The notes beneath the pieces were generated by a model. It had not been told where the DNA came from. It saw nothing but the letters and a program-made list of their open reading frames with translations, and searched no databases. The position numbers and the translations under genes were made by a program. This document shows positions 36,865-44,136 of a stretch of 64,000 bases of DNA, piece after piece. Position 1 is the stretch's first letter. Each line of letters begins with the position of its first letter. The stretch is taken from the NCBI GenBank assembly GCA_040384465.1, contig JAZKJF010000008.1, positions 124,001-188,000 of the forward strand. The letters run 5' to 3'. Source of the stretch: UBA5078 sp040384465. Its GTDB lineage: Bacteria; Pseudomonadota; Gammaproteobacteria; Pseudomonadales; Pseudohongiellaceae.

Positions 36865-38331
36865 TCACTCGTCGTCTTCCACCTTGCGCTGCATATCGTA
36901 CTTGCGCATCTTCTCCACCAGCGTCGTGCGGCGGATATTCAAGCGGTCGGCGGCGCGCGCCACGATGCCGCCACTGTCGTTCAAGGCCTGCTCGATGAGA
37001 TCCTTCTCCAGATTCGCCAGATACTCCTTCAGATCCATTCCGTTCAGAGGCAGCAGCGCCTGCGGTGATCCGACCCGGGGATCGCTGGATACAGGTGCCT
37101 GCATGACCGGCAGACTTTCCATCGATACTATCTCCTCCTCAGCCAGGTGGCGGAACTTGGGAGGCAGATCGTTCACACCGACGATGCCGTGCGGATGCAG
37201 AATTGCCATGCGTTCCACCAGATTGGCCAGCTCTCGGACATTACCGGGCCAGGGGTGACGACACATCGAGGCGATTGCACCGCTGTTGAAACGCACAGAA
37301 CCGCGCTTCTCATGCTCAAGACGACTGATCAGCTCATTGAGCAGGAAGGGAATGTCGTCAGCCCGCTCACGCAGTGCCGGCATTTCGATGGGAAACACAT
37401 TGACGCGGTAATACAGATCCTGCCGGAAGGTACCCGCTTCGATCATGGTTTCCAGGTTCTTGTGCGTCGCCGCAAAAATCCGCACATCGGTCTGAATCGT
37501 GCGTGTTCCGCCAACACGCTCATAGCTGTGTTCCTGCAACACACGCAGCAACTTGACCTGCATCGGCAGAGGCATGTCGCCAATCTCGTCGAGAAACAGG
37601 GTGCCGCCCTCTGCCAATTCGAAGCGCCCGACCCGGGTCGCGATGGCGCCGGTGAAAGCCCCTTTCTCATGACCGAACAGCTCGCTCTCCAGCAACTCTG
37701 GAGGAATGGCACCACAGTTGATCGGCACGAAGGGTTTGCTGGCGCGGCTTGAATTCATGTGCAGATTGCGCGCCACCACTTCCTTGCCAGTGCCCGACTC
37801 GCCGGTGATCAGCACCGTCACTTCCTTGTCGGCGACCTGCCCCATGATCTGTCGAATGCGTTGCACCTCGGCACTGGTGCCGACCAGACTGCGGAACATG
37901 TTGTAGTCACGCACTCCACCAATGTCACGCAAGCGGTTGTAATGCTGGTGATAGACCTGGGCTTTGTGGAGAGCATCGAGAAGGGGTTGGTAAGTCAGAG
38001 GCAACGGCAGGGTTGCCGTAATCAGGCTGCGTAATTCGTCGGAGAGATCGAGAGCATTGGTGTCCGCGGTGAGCAGCACCACAGGCACACCCGGTTCCCA
38101 CCCTTTTACCTCGGCGATAATCTTGGCGAGTTGGTCCTCTGTCTGAGCACCAATCAATGCAAGCCGCACAGAGTCAGGAGATCTGAACTCTTCCTGGACC
38201 GTTTTGCGCCAGGTGCGACTGCCTGCCACTACCACCCGCTCACCGAGAAAACCCAACACCAAGGTCAAGTCGTGGCAGGATTTTTTATCGTCATCAATTA
38301 AGAGGATTTTCCCATGATCGGCGATATTCAA
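36865..38331 (-). CDS. fleQ: Sigma-54-dependent flagellar master regulator FleQ
   Basis: FleQ/FlrA activates RpoN-dependent flagellar genes and, in Pseudomonas, also responds to cyclic di-GMP. The N-terminal receiver-like domain (KILLIDDD) lacks a phosphoacceptor Asp, as in FleQ. The AAA+ domain has GESGTGKEV (Walker A), the sigma-54-contact GAFTGA and GGTLFLDEIGDMP (Walker B). A C-terminal Fis-type helix-turn-helix follows (GIVARAADRLNIRRTTLVEKM). I chose TTG 38331 (488 aa): it has AAAGG 5 bases upstream, and the longer frame's first TTG falls inside the predicted -10 box. Unlike Pseudomonas, fleSR does not follow; purine genes do. Confidence 0.93.
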   Translation of the reverse strand: MNIADHGKILLIDDDKKSCHDLTLVLGFLGERVVVAGSRTWRKTVQEEFRSPDSVRLALIGAQTEDQLAKIIAEVKGWEPGVPVVLLTADTNALDLSDELRSLITATLPLPLTYQPLLDALHKAQVYHQHYNRLRDIGGVRDYNMFRSLVGTSAEVQRIRQIMGQVADKEVTVLITGESGTGKEVVARNLHMNSSRASKPFVPINCGAIPPELLESELFGHEKGAFTGAIATRVGRFELAEGGTLFLDEIGDMPLPMQVKLLRVLQEHSYERVGGTRTIQTDVRIFAATHKNLETMIEAGTFRQDLYYRVNVFPIEMPALRERADDIPFLLNELISRLEHEKRGSVRFNSGAIASMCRHPWPGNVRELANLVERMAILHPHGIVGVNDLPPKFRHLAEEEIVSMESLPVMQAPVSSDPRVGSPQALLPLNGMDLKEYLANLEKDLIEQALNDSGGIVARAADRLNIRRTTLVEKMRKYDMQRKVEDDE

Positions 38332-38390
38332 ATTGACCTTTCCCAACTCGCATCCAGACTGATTTTTCTGCTCTTTCCAGAGCCGAAGCA

Positions 38391-38419
38391 ATTAGACAAT
38401 GCGAGATTGGATTAGTCAA
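38391..38419 (-). promoter_or_regulatory. Sigma-70 promoter of fleQ
   Basis: On the minus strand TTGACT (38419-38414) and TCTAAT (38396-38391) are separated by 17 bases. The start would be near 38384, giving a leader of about 50 bases to the TTG at 38331. The -35 overlaps the fliS stop region. Confidence 0.7.
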
Positions 38420-38420
38420 T

Positions 38421-38819
38421 TCAAAGCTTGGCGGCACCCGGCTCGATGCTGTCCCACGCGGATTTGACGGTGATAAGCAGCGCCGCAACCTCATCGACAA
38501 TCGTCACATCATTCCGAAGATTAGCCTCCAGCAAACGCCGCTGCATGTAGTCGTAGAGGCTGTCCAGATCAGCCGTGATAGAAGCGCTGGCCTCCTTGTC
38601 GAGACTCGCCTGCAAACCGGAAATGATGGAAATGGCCTTGCCCAGCATCAGTCCTTTCTGGGCGATGTCGCGACGCTGCAGAGCCCCCTTCGCTTGCAGC
38701 ATGCGCTCCAGTGCGCCGTTCATCAGCATCTGGATCAGGCGATGCGGGCTGGCGCCTTCGAGCGCACTCTCTGTGTCAATCTTGCGATACTGCGCAAGAG
38801 CAGATTGTCTGGCGTACAT
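38421..38819 (-). CDS. fliS: Flagellin export chaperone FliS
   Basis: FliS caps the C-terminal D0 helix of unexported flagellin. The 132-aa helical protein begins MYARQSALAQYRKIDTESAL at ATG 38819, with GGAG 6 bases upstream. It has the typical SPHRLIQMLMNGALERM and LDSLYDYMQRRLLEANLRND helices. It lies 43 bases after fliD. Confidence 0.95.
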   Translation of the reverse strand: MYARQSALAQYRKIDTESALEGASPHRLIQMLMNGALERMLQAKGALQRRDIAQKGLMLGKAISIISGLQASLDKEASASITADLDSLYDYMQRRLLEANLRNDVTIVDEVAALLITVKSAWDSIEPGAAKL

Positions 38820-38862
38820 AGGAGTCTCCAATAGCTAGCGTAGTGGTGTGCGAATTTCGTGA

Positions 38863-41800
38863 TTACTTTTTGCCCATCGTCGCGCTCGCGAGATCTTCCA
38901 GCAGGGTCAGCTGCGAGGTCAGAAAATCGGCGGTCGTGTTCAACATGTTGATGATCTTGTCGTTAGCGAGAAACGAGGAGCGCAGACGTTGCTCGGAACG
39001 TTCGATGCGCTCGTCCAACTTCACGCGCTTCTCGGCGATGTCTTCCAGCTCCAGATTCAACGCGTCGGTGCGCGCCGTGAAGACGCCCTCAGTGCCCAGA
39101 TATCCATCCAGCAATGTCGTCAGACGGTCTGCCACGCCTTTGATGTAGCTGACCGAGCCACGGGAACCGATGTCGCCGCCGCTGACTAGCAGACGGATGC
39201 CACTGGAGGGGTCCGGTTCGCCGGAAGCATTCACGCCGATGGCCCCCTGCGCGCCCATGCCGAGACTAAAGCCCAATATCGACCCCGCACTGCCGCCCAG
39301 ATCCGTGATGCGCACGCTGGAGGAAACGCCGGTACTGGTGGAAATGATGCCGAAACCACCACTGACAGGATCGTACTCGACCACCACGCCCACACCTGCC
39401 CCGAGGAGCGCCGGGCTGTTGTTGATCGCGGTTTGCATGCCTGCGGCGACTACTGTCGGGTTGAGATTGCCCAGCACACCAAGGCTGATGGAATCGGACT
39501 CGACACCATCCACTGTCACCTTGAAGGTGTCCGAGGGCGTGCTGGCTGCCAGGTTTCCGTAGGTCGTGTTGAGATAAAAGCCGGGCCGGGCTGGCACATT
39601 GCCGGAGTTGGCGCGCAGATACTGGCCACTGCCGGTCGCTTCGATCCCGTTGATCGTGCCTTCAACATCGACCCCCGCCGTGGCAGTGGCGACAGGATTG
39701 AGGCCATTGAACAAACCGAGTTTGCTGCCCGCGTTGCTGCTGACATCCGTGAACTCGATCTCGTCTGCAATACTGGCGGAGGCAAAGGTGAATTTCCCGA
39801 ACTGCAGGTCTGCATCATAGGAATAGCTGATACTGATGACTTCGGCATCGTCACCAGTCGTGTTGGCGTCGCCGATAGCAAAGTCATCCGCCGTCAGCAT
39901 GATCTGGGCAGCGCTGCCGGTGGCCACTGTCGCAAAATAGAGCTGGTCGCTGTCGTCCAGTCTCGCTTCCACCAGTCCATTGAGCGCCGTCGCGTCGATC
40001 GCGGCCTGCACTGCCGCGAGCGTGTTCTCAATGGTGCCGGGCGTCTCGCCACCAAAGGAGACCAGGCTGGCATCCCCATCGACCAGCACTGCCACGCTGG
40101 TATCGCCGCCATCGAGGCTGACACTGAAAGCGCGGTTGTCTGCCGAGAAGTCATATCCCGCCGTCAACACGTCACCAGCAGCGGTGCTGGCTGCATCGGC
40201 CTGGAACAGGGGATCGGCTAGCAGCTGGGCGTTGATCGCCGCCATCAGCGCATCGGGAGAAGTGTAAATCTGGGGGCTGCCACTGCTGCCCGGAATGGTG
40301 ATCAAGTCGCTGCTGACCCCATTGATCTCCAGCTTGAAGCTGGTATCGGCATTGAGCGTCACAGCGGTACTGAAATTCTCGCTGGACAGCCCGGTGGGCG
40401 TAGCCAGCCCTCCCAGCGAATTTGTCGCAAACGGCCCCTGAGTCGACTTTGTGAAGCCGAGCGTATCGGCAACGGCCGCATCCGTGGCGGTAAAGGCGAT
40501 GGTCGAGTTGGCGCCATACATATTGGAGCTGAGCACAAAACGGTCTTCATCAGCATCGAAGGTCACGGCCACCGAGTGCTTGGCGGTGGTCAGTGTCGCC
40601 GCGCTGTTGATGGCGATCTGAATCTGTTCTGCCAGGGCGTCAGCCGTCGCATAAGTGCCATGCGCCAGGGTAACAGCTGCCGATGTGCCATTGAGTTTCA
40701 AGGTAAAGCCATCGTTGTCGTCATCGATGACGATGTTGCCAGCGCCAAGAGTGGCGACCTCATGACCATTGTAGCTACCGGTGGTCGCCATCCGGGTGAT
40801 CTCGATGTCATAGGTGCCGGATTGCGTCAGTGCGTTCGAGCTGGCGTAGCTCAGATCGCTGTCGGTCGTCGTGCCCGCCGTCGCAAACAGAGCCAGAATG
40901 TCGCTGGAATTGGTGGCAAATTTATCTGCAAATTTCTCTGCATCAAACTCCAGCAGGTAACCGTTGTTCTGATTGGTGGAAATACCGATCTCGCTCAACG
41001 AGCGCACATTCCCGGTCAGCCCGGACACTGCTGAGCGCAGGACACTGTTGATCTCTGCCATCACCATCCGCAGAGTGGAGTCGCCAATCAAGAGACTGCC
41101 CTGCCCGTTCGCGCCCGCATTCGGATTGAACGCAGTCAGTGCATCCGAGATACCTTTCAATTCGTTGTAGGAGTCGGCAAAGCTTTGCAGCTTGTCGGAG
41201 ATGGCGGTGGAATCCTTGGTGACCGACACAGTGACCGGCGCGGCCGTCACTGTTTTCAAGGTCAGCGTGGTACCACTGATGACACCTGTCACCGAATTGC
41301 TCGCACGGGTCACGGCGAGACCGTTCACGGTGAATTCCGCATCAAGTGCCTCAATGGTCTGCTCCATGCGGCTGGAGCCCGTCACCTCGCCTTCTGCGGT
41401 GTTCAGTCCGAAGCCGTCGAGACCCGTCACCGTAGTCGCCGTCAGACCCAATTCGGCAGAGGCTGCAGTGCCCGAAACATCCACATCGGTAATGGCGATG
41501 CTGCCGCTGCTGCCAGTGCTGAGTCGGGTAAACACCAGCGCGTCGTTCTCGTCCAGGCTCGCTTCCACATCGCTGTCGAGCCCCGCCGTCACCAGTGCCT
41601 GATTGATCAGATCCACCGTGGCGGCACGCGAAGCCGACACGGTATTCAAGGTAATCGCCTGCGCGGGACCACCGTCCACCGCAATACTGAAAGTGGCATT
41701 GTTCGCCGAAAAGTCGAAGCCATCGGACAACACTGTGCTGCCGGTAACAGTCGCGGCGCTGCCAGCAGAAAGGACCTCCAGCGTGGTCGCAAAACCGGTG

Positions 41801-42744
41801 TCCAGCGTTTCGAAACTGAGGTTGTCATTGTCACCCACCGCAAGGACATCGCCTGCGGCATACCCATTGAGGACCAGCTGCGCGTCGAGTGCCGCTTGAA
41901 TCGCCGTCAACGCTTCACCAGTTGTGTTGATAGCGGGATTGGACGCCACGGTAATATCCATGACGGTGCCCATGTAACTAAGGCTGAAGGTCTTGTTGGC
42001 CGTATCCAGACCGCCGCCAGTGGCGAGGTCTGTCGACCCGGTTGCCGTCACGGCGTTCAACGACGCACTCTGACTGGCGAGGCTGTAATTGAGGGCTTTC
42101 AAGCCTGTAGTGCCAGTTGCCACCACTTCGAGACTGTTCTTCTCCCCGCTCTCCTTGGAGCGGAACACCAGCCGATAGCCAGAGCCGTCATCCACGATGC
42201 TGGCCTGCACACCAAAGTTGGCATTGTTGACCGCATCGCGAATGCCAGAGAGCGTGTTGTTGGTGGAATTGATGACAATGCTGCGCGACTGCGCGGCAGT
42301 ATTGAGCGCAAAGCTTTCATAAGCATCGTCGTTATCAAAGGTCGTGGTGCCGAAACGGAAGGTCAAGGTGCCAGTTCCCACGACACTCGTCACCGCCGTG
42401 TAGGAAGAGCTGGCAATCGAATGCGACTGGGCCAGTTGCGAGACGGCAACGGCATAAGTGCCAGCCACAGCGGCGGTGCTTGCCGTTCCGCCAATCGCAG
42501 TGTCGTTGCTGCTTTTTACCTGATTCGCGTTGAAAGTCGACGGCAAGGCCAGAGAACTCAGAGCGGCGTCAAAGCTGCTCAGAGACGTCTTCAATTCTCC
42601 GAAGGCAGAGATTTTAGCTTCCGCCACCGCCTGCTTCAGATTGAGGCGTTTCTCCATCGGAGCCCGCTCGGCAGTCAGGATTGTCTCGACGAGTTCACTC
42701 GTCAACAGCCCCGATCCCACGCCGAGTGATTGTATTGATGCCAT
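38863..42744 (-). CDS. fliD: Giant filament cap protein FliD (1293 aa)
   Basis: FliD caps the filament and guides flagellin insertion. The family ends are normal: MASIQSLGVGSGLLTSELVE with the N-terminal coiled coil, DSYNELKGISDALTAFN near residue 525, and a C-terminal coiled coil from about 1195 (LEDIAEKRVKLDERIERSEQRL, then LTSQLTLLEDLA). The middle is hugely enlarged; E. coli and Pseudomonas FliD have under 500 residues. Repeated domains like Flagellin_IN lie at about 125-215, 248-328, 341-420, 675-765, 862-955 and 1070-1150. Each has an FSxxxDGG-type first strand, a helix, and VEASLDENDALVFTRLSTGSS-like strands. I see no frame break or stop. Confidence 0.93.
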   Translation of the reverse strand: MASIQSLGVGSGLLTSELVETILTAERAPMEKRLNLKQAVAEAKISAFGELKTSLSSFDAALSSLALPSTFNANQVKSSNDTAIGGTASTAAVAGTYAVAVSQLAQSHSIASSSYTAVTSVVGTGTLTFRFGTTTFDNDDAYESFALNTAAQSRSIVINSTNNTLSGIRDAVNNANFGVQASIVDDGSGYRLVFRSKESGEKNSLEVVATGTTGLKALNYSLASQSASLNAVTATGSTDLATGGGLDTANKTFSLSYMGTVMDITVASNPAINTTGEALTAIQAALDAQLVLNGYAAGDVLAVGDNDNLSFETLDTGFATTLEVLSAGSAATVTGSTVLSDGFDFSANNATFSIAVDGGPAQAITLNTVSASRAATVDLINQALVTAGLDSDVEASLDENDALVFTRLSTGSSGSIAITDVDVSGTAASAELGLTATTVTGLDGFGLNTAEGEVTGSSRMEQTIEALDAEFTVNGLAVTRASNSVTGVISGTTLTLKTVTAAPVTVSVTKDSTAISDKLQSFADSYNELKGISDALTAFNPNAGANGQGSLLIGDSTLRMVMAEINSVLRSAVSGLTGNVRSLSEIGISTNQNNGYLLEFDAEKFADKFATNSSDILALFATAGTTTDSDLSYASSNALTQSGTYDIEITRMATTGSYNGHEVATLGAGNIVIDDDNDGFTLKLNGTSAAVTLAHGTYATADALAEQIQIAINSAATLTTAKHSVAVTFDADEDRFVLSSNMYGANSTIAFTATDAAVADTLGFTKSTQGPFATNSLGGLATPTGLSSENFSTAVTLNADTSFKLEINGVSSDLITIPGSSGSPQIYTSPDALMAAINAQLLADPLFQADAASTAAGDVLTAGYDFSADNRAFSVSLDGGDTSVAVLVDGDASLVSFGGETPGTIENTLAAVQAAIDATALNGLVEARLDDSDQLYFATVATGSAAQIMLTADDFAIGDANTTGDDAEVISISYSYDADLQFGKFTFASASIADEIEFTDVSSNAGSKLGLFNGLNPVATATAGVDVEGTINGIEATGSGQYLRANSGNVPARPGFYLNTTYGNLAASTPSDTFKVTVDGVESDSISLGVLGNLNPTVVAAGMQTAINNSPALLGAGVGVVVEYDPVSGGFGIISTSTGVSSSVRITDLGGSAGSILGFSLGMGAQGAIGVNASGEPDPSSGIRLLVSGGDIGSRGSVSYIKGVADRLTTLLDGYLGTEGVFTARTDALNLELEDIAEKRVKLDERIERSEQRLRSSFLANDKIINMLNTTADFLTSQLTLLEDLASATMGKK

Positions 42745-42807
42745 GCACTGCTCCTGAATTCACGCGGTCGAAATCGACTGCGTCTCTCTCATGTCACAGG
42801 GTGCAAT

Positions 42808-42822
42808 TCAATTTATGTGCCA
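42808..42822 (-). promoter_or_regulatory. Possible sigma-54 promoter of fliD
   Basis: The minus strand reads TGGCAC-ATAAA-TTGA. The -24 box and spacing are perfect, but the -12 has GA instead of GC. It lies about 64 bases ahead of the fliD start; fliD is RpoN/FleQ-dependent in Pseudomonas. Confidence 0.4.
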
Positions 42823-43016
42823 GTCGATGCAGCGATGCTCACACGAGGCGCAAACCCTGATTATTCAGCGTTCTCACAGGAAAAATATCGGCACGCCGAC
42901 GCTGATCTTGATCGGCAGGGCAGCAGAGAATTGCCCGCACAGGCAAAAGCTTGCCGTTCCGAGGAATCTGCATTAACTTCCTGCAACACCAACCGCTCAT
43001 CAGGAATCCCATCCCC

Positions 43017-43505
43017 ATGTCAGCCGTCATCGCTATTTTTACCGCAGCAGAACGCGCCGCAGCACCCCAACCTCATCACTCTGTGTCCATGGTGGCCGGA
43101 GCAGGCATCAGCGGAGATCGGCACTGCAATCAGCAAGAGAGTTTTCTGGCGCGCCCCCAGCCAGAGCGGGCAACCGAAGCGACTTTGATCGAGGCTGAAG
43201 CGATTGATGCGTTCAATCAAACTCAAGGCCTGGCACTGGGGTATGGTGATCTGCGCCGCAACATTGTGACGCGTGGTGTTGATCTGAACGCACTGGTGGG
43301 CAAGCGCTTCCATCTGGGCGACATCGAATTCGAAGGGATCGAACTGTGTGAACCCTGCAATAGCCTCGCGCGGCGGATTACCCCCCTGGTGCTGCCGCAT
43401 CTGGTACACCGTGCCGGTTTGCGGGCAGCCGTGCTCAGCAGCGGCACACTACAAGTGGGAGACCGTTTCAGCCAGGAAACGCAGGCAAAAAAAAGCACGC
43501 CCTGA
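43017..43505 (+). CDS. MOSC domain protein
   Basis: A 162-aa MOSC-domain protein of the short YiiM-like type. The C-terminal half shows the family pattern: GYGDLRRNIVTRGVDLNALVG, FHLGDIEFEGIELCEPCNSLAR with the conserved cysteine of the pterin-binding pocket, and VGDRF near the end. MOSC proteins bind molybdenum cofactor or transfer sulphur to it; the substrate is not deducible. The ATG at 43017 has AGGA upstream. It lies on the opposite strand within the fliC-flaG-fliD run, and its stop codon falls in the loop of the flaG terminator. Confidence 0.85.
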   Translation: MSAVIAIFTAAERAAAPQPHHSVSMVAGAGISGDRHCNQQESFLARPQPERATEATLIEAEAIDAFNQTQGLALGYGDLRRNIVTRGVDLNALVGKRFHLGDIEFEGIELCEPCNSLARRITPLVLPHLVHRAGLRAAVLSSGTLQVGDRFSQETQAKKSTP

Positions 43506-43512
43506 GGCGTGC
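43487..43512 (-). terminator. Intrinsic terminator of flaG
   Basis: On the minus strand GCACGCC (43512-43506) and GGCGTGC (43501-43495) form a perfect stem with a four-base loop, followed by eight T residues (43494-43487). It overlaps the 3' end of the convergent MOSC gene. Confidence 0.9.
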
Positions 43513-43578
43513 CTGAAAAATCCTTCGCATGACTATGTGTGTGTTGCGTTCATTCTGGCTTTCGCAGTCAAAAACTCT

Positions 43579-44028
43579 TCAGACCTGAGCCTTGAAGAGT
43601 GACAACGGCTCTTGCGCCTCGACTTTACGCGCCAGCTCCAGGGCTTCTTTGCCACCGAACTGCCGCACCAATTTACGTGATTTGCGATCCACCACGGTGA
43701 CCGATGGCTCCGTCGTTCCAGAGTCGATCCCGAAGATGATGTCGCGTTGCACTGTTTGTACGTAATCGTTGAGGCACGCTACTGCGGCCTCCAACTGGCG
43801 GTTACCGCTCTGGTGGTCACGCTCGCTCGCCCCAGGTCGGTTTTTATTATCAGCAAATCCCTCGCGCTCTTCTCCTTGCCCGGCATTGTCTTCGTGACCA
43901 TTGTCTTCACGGAAACCATGGTCGTGTGCAGCATGGTGATGTTCATCCTCACTACGCCCGGCCTGCACCGAATTCACTTTGTCCCGGGCGAGGGTCGGCA
44001 GGAATCTTGTAATACTGATATCAGTCAA
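43579..44028 (-). CDS. flaG: FlaG family flagellar protein
   Basis: FlaG proteins influence filament length; their mechanism is poorly known. The 149-aa product uses a TTG start at 44028 preceded by GGAGG with a six-base spacer. The conserved C-terminal FlaG domain (about residues 80-149) has LEAAVACLNDYVQTVQRDI, FGIDSGTTEPSVTVVDRKSRK and LVRQFGGKEALELARKV. The N-terminal half carries an unusual acidic, His-rich stretch (SEDEHHHAAHDHGFREDNGH) at about 25-45. It lies 108 bases after fliC, behind the fliC terminator. Confidence 0.88.
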   Translation of the reverse strand: MTDISITRFLPTLARDKVNSVQAGRSEDEHHHAAHDHGFREDNGHEDNAGQGEEREGFADNKNRPGASERDHQSGNRQLEAAVACLNDYVQTVQRDIIFGIDSGTTEPSVTVVDRKSRKLVRQFGGKEALELARKVEAQEPLSLFKAQV

Positions 44029-44079
44029 GGTATGCCTCCAGAACAAGTCTCATTGACTTACGTTCGACCAACCCAAAGC

Positions 44080-44125
44080 AAAAAAACCGCTCCGGTACTT
44101 CGGTTTAAACCGAAGCCCAGAGCGG
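44080..44125 (-). terminator. Intrinsic terminator of fliC
   Basis: On the minus strand CCGCTCTGG (44125-44117) pairs with CCGGAGCGG (44095-44087) with one mismatch. An inner stem CTTCGG/CCGAAG closes around TTTAAA. Seven T residues follow (44086-44080). It is a very strong hairpin just after the flagellin stop. Confidence 0.93.
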
Positions 44126-44136
44126 GATGTCACCGG

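Noticed and set aside
41185..42729. A 514-codon plus-strand open frame opposite fliD
   Set aside because: It mirrors the repetitive codons of fliD, has no family resemblance, and would lie entirely antisense to a well-supported gene.
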